The notes under the pieces are model-generated. The model was not told the DNA's origin, searched no databases, and was given only the letters and a program-made list of their open reading frames with translations. A stretch of 11,593 nt of DNA, from NCBI GenBank assembly GCA_002782305.1, contig PFHN01000031.1:1-11593 (forward strand), in the 5' to 3' direction. A program made the translations under genes and the position numbers. This DNA comes from Candidatus Moranbacteria bacterium CG_4_8_14_3_um_filter_41_13 (GTDB lineage: Bacteria > Patescibacteriota > Minisyncoccia > Moranbacterales > UBA1568). Shown one piece after another: positions 1-6,597 of this stretch; position 1 is the first letter of the stretch, and every line of letters starts with the position of its first letter.

Positions 1-876
1 AGATGCTTGGTAAATGTGAGCATGATCTGTGTTACTGACGGTGCCGAAGAATTTCACTTTTTCGACGATGTTTAGTTCTTGAGCGAGTGTTCGAAGAGAG
101 TCTTCTACATCACCATGTCCAGTGATGGCCAAACAAAGTCCTGGAATCTTCTCTTTGAGAATGGCTAGAGCCCGTATAATATCGTCAATCTTTTTTTCTT
201 GTGCCAATCGTCCAGTATAGAGAACAACGAAAGAATCGAGTCCAAATTCTTTTTTGAGATTTGCTTGTTCGTCTTCTTTCGCTGGGAAAAAATGATTGAG
301 ATCGATGGGGTTAGAAATGACACGACTGGGTTTATAAAATCCGTATTGTTTCATCTCGTCCAAGATGCTTTGCGATGGAGCAGTAACAAAATCACAGCGA
401 TTGTAATACCAGGAGACAAAACGAAGTGCAAAATTATTCAAAAATTTTGCTTTGATAGGGCTATATTTGAGAAATTCAGTGAGTGGTGTATGACTGGTTC
501 CGATAAGTGGTTTATGTAAAAAGAAGCTCGCGAGCAGTCCTTCAAATCCGGCTCCGAAAAAAAGATGGGTATGAATAATATCTGGATGTTTTTTCTGTAA
601 AGCAATCCACCGAAGAAATGTTGGAAGAATCATTCTCCCTTGTTTGGTCGGTGCTGGAAATGGCAGTGCGAAGAGGCGGTGAATAGAAACATTTTTGCCT
701 ATTTCTATTTCTTTATAAGGGAGATGAGAAACAGCGAAATCTTTTTCTCCATAGCATGGTACGAAAAAATCGATCTGGTGCCCGAGACGAGAAAGTTCGC
801 TCGCTTGTTCGACGAGTGAATCAGAAATACCAGAGAGTTCTGGATAAAAGTTATCTGAGAAAACCGCTATTTTCAT
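1..876 (-). CDS. GT4 family glycosyltransferase (partial, C-terminus outside window)
   Basis: Reading the minus strand from ATG at 876 gives 292 codons open to the window edge. The protein starts MKIAVFSDNFYPELSG, the usual N-terminus of GT-B fold GT4 glycosyltransferases, with the glycine-rich turn near residues 12-16. Further family features are IIHTH (100-104), GTSHTPL (126-132), the linker motif SNPIDLNHF (188-196), and TGRLAQEKKI (221-230), whose R223 and K228/K229 normally contact the nucleotide-sugar phosphates. ITGHGD (251-256) follows. The EX7E acceptor/donor motif expected later lies outside the window. The likely role is transfer of a sugar from a nucleotide donor to a lipid or glycan at the inner face of the membrane; PimB or diglucosyl-diacylglycerol synthases are similar types, and the substrate cannot be read from sequence. 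No Shine-Dalgarno sequence precedes the ATG. The gene is divergent from the GT2 gene at 1040. Confidence 0.93.
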   Translation of the reverse strand, partial: MKIAVFSDNFYPELSGISDSLVEQASELSRLGHQIDFFVPCYGEKDFAVSHLPYKEIEIGKNVSIHRLFALPFPAPTKQGRMILPTFLRWIALQKKHPDIIHTHLFFGAGFEGLLASFFLHKPLIGTSHTPLTEFLKYSPIKAKFLNNFALRFVSWYYNRCDFVTAPSQSILDEMKQYGFYKPSRVISNPIDLNHFFPAKEDEQANLKKEFGLDSFVVLYTGRLAQEKKIDDIIRALAILKEKIPGLCLAITGHGDVEDSLRTLAQELNIVEKVKFFGTVSNTDHAHIYQAS

Positions 877-1022
877 AAGAGAAAAATAATAAATCTATTA
901 ATTTTTTTTGAGGAAATATTCGCTATGTTGTTCTTATTTCAATAAAAAAATATCATTGAGAATTATGATTGAGTAGCTCCTAAAGAATAGAAGAGAAAGA
1001 GGTTTCTGTCTATGAGTGTTTG

Positions 1023-1031
1023 TGCTAGAAT
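1023..1031 (+). promoter_or_regulatory. Extended -10 promoter for the GT2-led run, giving a near-leaderless mRNA
   Basis: TGCTAGAAT carries the TGn extension followed by TAGAAT (5 of 6 to TATAAT). The -35 region about 17 bases upstream (TTTCTG, 1003-1008) is poor, as is common with extended -10 elements. A start about 7 bases downstream would fall at 1038-1040, at or just before the ATG at 1040, leaving practically no leader. The rest of the 163-base divergent gap (877-1039) is AT-rich, with poly-A/T tracts and no other feature I can support. Confidence 0.5.
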
Positions 1032-1039
1032 AAGGCTAT

Positions 1040-1780
1040 ATGAAACTCAGTATTGTCATTCCAGCCTATAATGAAGAGGCTTTTATCGGAAAATGTCTCG
1101 AATCAATAGCAACCGAAATTGCCCCCGGTCGTTTTGATGTGGAGGTTATTGTGGTAAATAATGCAAGTATGGACCGTACAGGAGAGGTGGCTCGGTTCTT
1201 CCCGTTTGCACGTGTTGTTGATGAGCCACGAAAAGGCTTGGTGCGGGCGCGTCAGACAGGCTATGAAGCATCGAGCGGTGAGCTCATTGCCAATGTCGAT
1301 GCCGATACGCTTATGCCAGCAGGATGGATACAGACCGTTCTCAAAGAATTCTCAGCCGATCAAAAATTGGTAGCACTCTCTGGACCGTATATTTATTATG
1401 ACCTCTCTTCTCTGACGAATTGGTCTATCTTGTTTTGGTATCGTATGGGGCAAATTATTACTTTCTTCAATACTCTTTTTACGAAACGGAGCGGGACGAT
1501 GCTCCAGGGCGGGAATTTTATTTTGAGACGGACTGCTTTGGAACAGGCAGGTGGATTTGATCTTGATTTTGATTTTTATGGTGAAGATACGGCTATTGCA
1601 AAATTGATGAGTTATTATGGAAAAGTGAAATTTACTTTTCATCTGCCGATGTATACTTCTGGTCGAAGGCTACAGACAGAAGGAATTTCTACGATGGCAG
1701 TGAAATACGGTATCAATTTTCTTTGGACAATAATTTTCAGTAAGCCCTACACCAAGAAGTATAGAGATATCCGTTTATGA
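1040..1780 (+). CDS. GT2 family glycosyltransferase (GT-A fold)
   Basis: This 246-aa protein begins MKLSIVIPAYNEE, the hallmark of GT2 enzymes. VIVVNNASMDRT (37-47) follows, then EPRKGLVRARQTG (62-74) and the metal-binding DXD motif in VDADT (D87, D89). QGGNFILRR (156-164) and YGEDTAIA (180-187, the ED acceptor-base region) complete the catalytic core. No convincing transmembrane helix is seen, although residues 221-235 are hydrophobic enough to touch the membrane. It probably moves a sugar from a nucleotide donor to a lipid or cell-surface acceptor in the cytoplasm; dolichol-phosphate-mannose-synthase-like or polysaccharide roles are both possible. Only a weak AAGG precedes the ATG at a short distance. 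The stop codon overlaps the next start as ATGA, implying translational coupling with the ATPase gene. Confidence 0.93.
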   Translation: MKLSIVIPAYNEEAFIGKCLESIATEIAPGRFDVEVIVVNNASMDRTGEVARFFPFARVVDEPRKGLVRARQTGYEASSGELIANVDADTLMPAGWIQTVLKEFSADQKLVALSGPYIYYDLSSLTNWSILFWYRMGQIITFFNTLFTKRSGTMLQGGNFILRRTALEQAGGFDLDFDFYGEDTAIAKLMSYYGKVKFTFHLPMYTSGRRLQTEGISTMAVKYGINFLWTIIFSKPYTKKYRDIRL

Positions 1781-4143
1781 ATAATGCATCGAAAAGAGAA
1801 CAGTATATAAAAAGACTTAAAGAGCTTTGGTATATTATTTCGCGTAACATATTTCTTTTGACGAATGGGATTATTGCTCTTGTTGTGGTATTACTTTTAT
1901 TTTTTGGTAACACCCAGTCAGGTCTCTTTCTGGGTTTTATTTTGATTATCAATGTAACCCTCGGACTTGCTCAAGATATTCGTGCATGGTATACGCTCCA
2001 AACATTGCAACTCTTGACGGCTCCCCGCGTGATACGTATTTTGCCAGATGGGAAAGAAGAATCTGTTTTGACCGAAGAGATAGTCAAAGGAGATACACTC
2101 AAACTGAAGACAGGAGATGTTCTTCCTTGTGATGGTACGCTTCTTGAGTCGTATACGATTGAGCTCAGTATGGGTCTTCTCACAGGGGAATCAAATTCAT
2201 TTCCGAAACAGAAAGGGGATTATATTTTAGCAGGGAGCATCATCACAGCCGGATCGGGTTTGCTTATGACTGATACTGTTTTTAAGGAGAGTCGTATTGC
2301 ACGCATGACGGAGGGCATTCGAGATTTCAGTGTGAACGAAAGTCCTATTCAGAAAGCAGTGAATAGCATTGTCCGATATTCTGGTTATATTTTGATAGGT
2401 GTTATTTTCTTTGTAATCGCACGAGGTTTTCTTCTGCACATATCAGGTGTTGTTGTGATAAAAAATATTGGTGCTCTAGCGAGTTCTATTGTGCCTCAAG
2501 GATTGGTATTTGCTCTCACTCTTCTCTTCGCTTATGGTGCGACACATCTTTTTAAGAGAAACGTGTTACTACAAGAAGTGAATGCGGTAGAAAAATTGGG
2601 ACGAATAAAAAATCTCTGTATGGACAAGACGGGGACACTTACAGAGAATAGACCGATGGTCGAGAGGATGGAGGTACCAAGCGAAATGACTTTGGAACAA
2701 GCAAGGATCCTAACATCTCTCTATCTTGGTGGTTCGCAAGATGTATCGCAGACTATCCTCGCTTTGAAGGAGTTTATTGGGGATATCCATTTTTCTGGTC
2801 ACATTATCGATATAATCCCTTTCTCTTCTTGGCATCCGTATGGTGCTCTCGAGGTTATTTCTTCTGCGGGTAAAAAAAATATTCTTTTGATAGGATCAGG
2901 AGAATATCTCGCGCAGTATCTTATAGATGCAAAAGAGAAAGAATGGTTGAGAGAAATTGAGAAACGGGAAGCTCTGCAAGGAAAACGCATTATCTGTCTT
3001 TTTCAATCGGCATCAGAGCATCTCTCGAAAGACCTCGTGCAAGCCAAACTTTCTTTCGTAGCTATTTTCATTTTATCGAGCAAGCTTCGTCCAGGTATAG
3101 AAGAGGCTATTACATTTTTTCAGAATCGTGGCACACATATCCGGATTATCTCAGGTGATCATCCTGAGACGGTACGAGCTGTCGCTCTCTTGGCAGGAGT
3201 GAAACATTGTGATCAAGTGATAACAGGAGCAGAAATGAAGGATTGGACAGATGCAGATTTTCTTGAACGTGCTTCTCATTATTCTCTCTTCGCTCGTATA
3301 GCGCCAGAACAAAAAGAGAAAATTATAGAAGCCTTGAAGCACAATGGTTTTACGGCAATGGTTGGTGATGGTGCTAACGATGCTCTCGCTATCAAGAAAG
3401 CAGACTTAGGTATTGCGATGTTCGAAGGAGCACCAGCGACGAGACAGCTTGCTTCGGTCGTCCTTATGAATAATAGTTTTACCGCATTGCCTGGTGGCGT
3501 GGAATTATCCGAGAGTATTATTAAGAACGCAGAGATTTTTTCTAGTCTTTTTTTTGGTACAGCACTCACAGGTTTGTTTTTCTTCTTAGGGATGAGTCTC
3601 CTCGGTTTCTCTTTTCCTCTTACACCACTCAATATTACCCTCATTAACTATTTTACCGTTGGATTCCCAGGCATTCTCGTTTCATATTGGACTATTTGGA
3701 ATGTAGAAAAAGTGCACGCCCAAAGCACAGAGAAATTTTTGGAGAAAATATCACCATTTATTATTTCTTCATCTTTTTTCCAATCGCTGGTGATGCTCAC
3801 TGTTTTTTTTCTCAGTCCTCAGAATATGAGAAATGATGAATCACATCTTTTGGTGATTCTTACGTGGTGTATTATTGGATATATTTTTTTTCTCTTTACG
3901 CCAGCCTTCTATCGCGGAGCACTCCTTCTTCTTCAGAGGAGAGATCTTCTTTTGCTGACTTTCTTCGAGGTCGGTTTTGCTTTTCTTCTCCTGCACATTC
4001 CTTTCTTGCTCCAATTTTTTGAGGTGGGAGGAAATCTCCCAGATATGCATTCTTTCCCTCTCCTGTTCATTCTCTTTGGATTATATGGGATACTCCAATA
4101 CGGAATAGTATTTACTCTGAAGAAATATGTCACCCATATCTGA
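1777..4143 (+). CDS. CtpE-like P-type cation-transporting ATPase (HAD-IC family)
   Basis: This 788-aa P-type ATPase uses ATP to move a cation across the membrane. All core motifs are intact: actuator LTGES (T136-S139), phosphorylation motif DKTGTLT (D283), SGDHPETV (459-466) and hinge GDGANDA (530-536). Hydrophobic segments lie near 24-67 (M1-M2), 200-262 (M3-M4) and 580-785 (M5-M10). There is no N-terminal heavy-metal domain. The actuator begins with a DIRAWYTLQTLQLL segment typical of the CtpE group, and M4 carries VPQGL (239-243) rather than the PEGL of classical Ca2+ pumps. The length matches CtpE of mycobacteria (about 800 aa), a calcium-linked transporter, so Ca2+ or another divalent cation is the best guess. 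The specificity is inferred, not shown. The start at 1777 overlaps the GT2 stop and has no Shine-Dalgarno sequence, so translation is probably coupled. Confidence 0.92.
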   Translation: MNNASKREQYIKRLKELWYIISRNIFLLTNGIIALVVVLLLFFGNTQSGLFLGFILIINVTLGLAQDIRAWYTLQTLQLLTAPRVIRILPDGKEESVLTEEIVKGDTLKLKTGDVLPCDGTLLESYTIELSMGLLTGESNSFPKQKGDYILAGSIITAGSGLLMTDTVFKESRIARMTEGIRDFSVNESPIQKAVNSIVRYSGYILIGVIFFVIARGFLLHISGVVVIKNIGALASSIVPQGLVFALTLLFAYGATHLFKRNVLLQEVNAVEKLGRIKNLCMDKTGTLTENRPMVERMEVPSEMTLEQARILTSLYLGGSQDVSQTILALKEFIGDIHFSGHIIDIIPFSSWHPYGALEVISSAGKKNILLIGSGEYLAQYLIDAKEKEWLREIEKREALQGKRIICLFQSASEHLSKDLVQAKLSFVAIFILSSKLRPGIEEAITFFQNRGTHIRIISGDHPETVRAVALLAGVKHCDQVITGAEMKDWTDADFLERASHYSLFARIAPEQKEKIIEALKHNGFTAMVGDGANDALAIKKADLGIAMFEGAPATRQLASVVLMNNSFTALPGGVELSESIIKNAEIFSSLFFGTALTGLFFFLGMSLLGFSFPLTPLNITLINYFTVGFPGILVSYWTIWNVEKVHAQSTEKFLEKISPFIISSSFFQSLVMLTVFFLSPQNMRNDESHLLVILTWCIIGYIFFLFTPAFYRGALLLLQRRDLLLLTFFEVGFAFLLLHIPFLLQFFEVGGNLPDMHSFPLLFILFGLYGILQYGIVFTLKKYVTHI

Positions 4144-4144
4144 C

Positions 4145-4150
4145 AAGGAG
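4145..4150 (+). promoter_or_regulatory. Shine-Dalgarno AAGGAG supporting the GTG start of the PAP2 gene
   Basis: AAGGAG lies just after the ATPase stop codon and 11 bases before GTG at 4162. The spacing is long but usable. The next in-frame start, ATG at 4219, has no such sequence upstream, which favours GTG 4162. Confidence 0.45.
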
Positions 4151-4161
4151 ACATTACCTAA

Positions 4162-4908
4162 GTGAGTTGCTTTTTTTATAAAATATCAGTATTATTGAGT
4201 AACTTTCTGAAAACCAGTATGCAAAAAATCATCGCTAGACATAAATATTATTTAGCACAAAAACGGTATAGGAATTCTTCACTCGTAGGCTTCATTCTTT
4301 TTATAGTGAGTCTTATCGTCAATCGTTACGCGAGTTTCTATGCGACGGCACAGGCAAGTAATTCTGTCACTGATCTCCTCTTGGACAATATCCCTGTTAT
4401 GAGAGTGGAGTGGATTGTAAATGACGTTGCTGCGCTTTTTGGCTTCTCGATGATCTTTTTCATTTTGTGGCAACCGCGCCGTATTCCTTTCTTACTCAAA
4501 GCAGTGGCTCTTTTTATTTTCATTCGTTCAGGTTTCATCGTCCTGACGCATCTTGCTCCTTTTCCTGAACGTGTCATTCTTGATCCGACAGATATTTTTC
4601 GCACACTGACGTATGGAGGAGATTATTTTTTTTCTGGACATACAGGTATGTCATTTTTGACTGCTCTCATCTATTGGAAAGAGAAGGCTATTCGTTACTT
4701 TTGTCTGGTTATATCGATACTTTTGAGCGTTGGAGTAATTATTGGTCATCTTCACTATTCGATAGATGTCCTCGCTGCATTTTTCATTACCTATAGTATA
4801 TTCGTCTTAGCACAGAGACTTTTCCCCTATGCCTATTCTGTATTTTCAGAAGGCAGAGAATTGCCTCATGCTGATAAGCTCTCGGACATCGAAAAAGCAG
4901 TGAATTAA
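4162..4908 (+). CDS. PAP2-superfamily membrane protein with sphingomyelin-synthase-type motifs (PAP2_C-like)
   Basis: This is a 248-aa, probably six-helix membrane protein, with hydrophobic segments near 41-55, 88-104, 109-130, 160-172, 177-196 and 203-220. The catalytic motifs are GGDYFFSGHT (152-161) and HYSIDV (198-203), giving a plausible triad of H160, H198 and D202. They fit the sphingomyelin-synthase signatures GDx3SGHT and HYTxDV better than the classical PAP2 pattern. An upstream RR (106-107) with R122-x6-T129 resembles another signature of that family. Such enzymes act on phosphorylated head groups of membrane lipids, as phosphatase or head-group transferase. The substrate here is unknown, and undecaprenyl-pyrophosphate phosphatase activity remains possible. 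The GTG start is preferred because of the AAGGAG upstream; ATG at 4219 would remove 19 residues without touching any motif. The gene sits 18 bp after the ATPase gene and 18 bp before the sigma-factor gene, suggesting one operon. Confidence 0.87.
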   Translation: MSCFFYKISVLLSNFLKTSMQKIIARHKYYLAQKRYRNSSLVGFILFIVSLIVNRYASFYATAQASNSVTDLLLDNIPVMRVEWIVNDVAALFGFSMIFFILWQPRRIPFLLKAVALFIFIRSGFIVLTHLAPFPERVILDPTDIFRTLTYGGDYFFSGHTGMSFLTALIYWKEKAIRYFCLVISILLSVGVIIGHLHYSIDVLAAFFITYSIFVLAQRLFPYAYSVFSEGRELPHADKLSDIEKAVN

Positions 4909-4926
4909 TTTCTCCGTTGGATAATT

Positions 4927-5460
4927 ATGAAAGACAAGGCACTGGAAGAAAAATTCTTAGCACTTTATGATGGTCAAGTAGACACTCTTTTCCGTTTCGT
5001 TTTTTTTCGGGTGAGTGATCATGAACTTGCCAAAGATATCGTGCAGGAAGCTTTTCTCAAGATGTGGCAGACACTGGATACGGGTCGTACGATAGAGAAT
5101 GAAAGAGCGTTTCTTTTCCGTATTGCAGGGAATTTGGTTATTGATCGTTATCGGAAGGCCAAAGAATATTCTCTTGATAGTTTGGCAGAGGAAGGGTTTG
5201 ATGCACCAGATGATATAGAGATACCTATCGAAACAAAGATTGACGTCGATACAGCGATGGAGAAACTTCAGTCTATTCCTGAGAAATATCGTGAAGCTGT
5301 TTGGCTTCGGGCCGTGGAAGAATGGTCAGTGAAAGACATTGCTGAACTTTTGGAAGAAACAGAAAACGTTATATCAGTGCGTATTCATCGAGGGCTGAAA
5401 CTGTGGCGTGTGCTTGTGAAGGAATCATCTGGTAAGAAAATACCTCCTCAAACGTTATAA
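4927..5460 (+). CDS. ECF-type sigma-70 family RNA polymerase sigma factor
   Basis: This 177-aa protein has the two-domain layout of extracytoplasmic-function sigma factors. Region 2 covers about 14-78, with DIVQEAFLKMW (37-47) for core binding and -10 recognition and RAFLFRIAGNLVIDRYRK (60-77). An acidic linker follows (about 84-108). Region 4 covers about 111-164: LQSIPEKYREAVWLRAV, then the helix-turn-helix around WSVKDIAELLEETENVISVRIHRG, which reads the -35 element. It would direct RNA polymerase to a small regulon, possibly including its own operon. The start has no Shine-Dalgarno sequence; ribosomes may arrive from the gene ending 18 bp upstream. The next gene begins 19 bp after its stop and encodes a membrane protein that looks like its anti-sigma partner. 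Confidence 0.94.
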   Translation: MKDKALEEKFLALYDGQVDTLFRFVFFRVSDHELAKDIVQEAFLKMWQTLDTGRTIENERAFLFRIAGNLVIDRYRKAKEYSLDSLAEEGFDAPDDIEIPIETKIDVDTAMEKLQSIPEKYREAVWLRAVEEWSVKDIAELLEETENVISVRIHRGLKLWRVLVKESSGKKIPPQTL

Positions 5461-5479
5461 GGAGAAGAAACATATCTCC
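5459..5479 (+). promoter_or_regulatory. Shine-Dalgarno of the DUF5667-type gene, pairable with a TCTCC just before its ATG
   Basis: AAGGAG (5459-5464) overlaps the sigma-factor stop codon TAA (5458-5460) and lies 15 bases before ATG 5480, unusually far. GGAGA (5461-5465) can pair perfectly with TCTCC (5475-5479), directly before the ATG, around a 9-base loop. The hairpin would hide the ribosome-binding site unless ribosomes finishing the sigma gene open it. The stem is only five pairs, so a regulatory role is an inference. Confidence 0.35.
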
Positions 5480-6433
5480 ATGAAACGACCATTCCCATTA
5501 TCAGAGAGCAGAGAAGAACACAATGTGTTTGCTTTACTTCGCCAAAAAACACTTCCTCAAGAGGAAAAAGCTCTTTTGAAACAGTCTCTTCAGAAATCAA
5601 TACACTCACTACAGAACACTTGTTATTTATCATATAAATCATCTTTTATTATGAATATGCATTCTTTCTTCGCTCAACGTTCGTTTGTACTCTCTGCTCT
5701 TTCAGTAATAGTGGTCGTTGGCAGTGGGTTTGGTATCGCCAAAGCTTCTGAGAGTGCTCTACCAGGACAGACACTGTACCCAATGAAAATCAATGTGAAT
5801 GAGCCTCTTATAGCAAAACTGAAATTTTCAGATGTTGCTCGTATTGCATGGGAGAAGGAGCGTGTTGGAAGACGACTTGCTGAGGCAGAAGCGCTCTCTG
5901 AGAAAGGTGAACTGGGAGAAATAGAGAAAATGCAAATAGAACAAGAACTTTATGAACACCGTAGAACACTCGAAAAAATTGAAGGACACGAAATTGATGA
6001 TGATGATTTTTTTCCTGAAAACGTGAAAAGTGAAATGAAGAATGTGAATGTGCGTGTTGAATATAATACGAAAGATACTTTCATTCATATTGAAGAGCGT
6101 TTTGAAACAGAAGAAGATGAGAAGAGGGAAGTACAAAGCGGTTATCAAGATGAGGACGAAGATGAAAATCATGTTTTTGTAGATATTTATACCAAGGAGG
6201 GCGTGAAGGTGAAGAATGTTGAAAAGACGGAAAGAGAGGAAGAAAAAGAAAAGAAGATTGAGAAGAAAATTATTGAATTAAAAAAACAACAAGAGGTGTC
6301 TTCAGAGGAACAAGGAAAGATAACAGAGAATGAAGGTAACGATGAAAAGGAAATTGAAGAAAAGAGCTCTGATGATGAAGATAATAAGGAAACTGAAGTC
6401 AAGAAAGATACTGATGATAAGGAAGAAAAATAG
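5480..6433 (+). CDS. Single-pass membrane protein with DUF5667-like domain, probable anti-sigma factor
   Basis: This 317-aa protein has an N-terminal cytoplasmic segment (1-66) with charged helix-forming sequence such as LPQEEKALLKQSLQKS (25-40). One hydrophobic segment (about 68-87) follows, then a domain starting ESALPGQTLYPMKINVNEP (91-109) and running through long helices to about 165. That PG-x-LYP-K opening is typical of DUF5667 proteins often found next to sigma factors. The C-terminal part (about 205-317) is highly charged low-complexity sequence rich in E, D and K, likely disordered or coiled. The layout, position right after the sigma gene and single membrane span suit an anti-sigma factor that holds the sigma at the membrane. 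An AKA motif (87-89) could instead be a signal-peptidase site, making the protein secreted. ATG 5651 (residue 58) is an alternative start that would lose the cytoplasmic part. Confidence 0.8.
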   Translation: MKRPFPLSESREEHNVFALLRQKTLPQEEKALLKQSLQKSIHSLQNTCYLSYKSSFIMNMHSFFAQRSFVLSALSVIVVVGSGFGIAKASESALPGQTLYPMKINVNEPLIAKLKFSDVARIAWEKERVGRRLAEAEALSEKGELGEIEKMQIEQELYEHRRTLEKIEGHEIDDDDFFPENVKSEMKNVNVRVEYNTKDTFIHIEERFETEEDEKREVQSGYQDEDEDENHVFVDIYTKEGVKVKNVEKTEREEEKEKKIEKKIIELKKQQEVSSEEQGKITENEGNDEKEIEEKSSDDEDNKETEVKKDTDDKEEK

Positions 6434-6463
6434 ACGCATCAATGAGAATAGAATTTTTTCTCG

Positions 6464-6490
6464 AACCACAGAATTGTCCTGTGGTTTTTT
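6464..6490 (+). terminator. Rho-independent terminator of the envelope/sigma operon
   Basis: AACCACAG (6464-6471) pairs perfectly with CTGTGGTT (6479-6486) around a 7-base loop, and the stem runs into a six-T tract (6485-6490). It lies 31 bases after the stop of the DUF5667-type gene and before the PhoH promoter, separating the two transcription units. Confidence 0.88.
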
Positions 6491-6499
6491 GGCTTACAC

Positions 6500-6527
6500 T
6501 TGCCTTTTTTTCAGAAACGTGTATGCT
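6500..6527 (+). promoter_or_regulatory. Candidate promoter of the PIN-PhoH gene
   Basis: TTGCCT (6500-6505) and TATGCT (6522-6527) are separated by 16 bases and sit just downstream of the terminator. The predicted start near 6534 would give a leader of about 64 bases before the ATG at 6598, long enough to hold the Shine-Dalgarno sequence. Confidence 0.45.
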
Positions 6528-6585
6528 AAGAGTGGTAAAAGAAAATTACCACAGGAGTTGTTTAAAAATTTCTTCAATCTCAGAA

Positions 6586-6591
6586 AAGGAG
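6586..6591 (+). promoter_or_regulatory. Shine-Dalgarno AAGGAG fixing the PIN-PhoH start
   Basis: AAGGAG is six bases before ATG 6598, the only canonical placement in the window. It excludes the longer reading frame open from 6442, which would begin upstream of the terminator and include it. Confidence 0.8.
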
Positions 6592-6597
6592 TGTTTT

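Noticed and set aside
199..519. 106-aa plus-strand reading frame
   Set aside because: It lies antisense inside the clear GT4 glycosyltransferase gene and has no family features.
1778..4143. TGA read as glycine (SR1/Gracilibacteria code)
   Set aside because: TGA sits exactly at natural protein ends (ATGA overlap at 1777-1780; 4141-4143; 9732-9734), so the standard code fits.
6100..6433. Purine-rich repetitive tract as a DNA repeat or regulatory element
   Set aside because: It is explained by codons for the E/K/D-rich tail of the DUF5667-type protein; no exact repeat unit is visible.
6442..6597. Upstream extension of the PIN-PhoH reading frame by 52 codons
   Set aside because: The extension contains the rho-independent terminator and the predicted promoter. 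ATG 6598 has a perfect Shine-Dalgarno sequence and the family N-terminus begins there.
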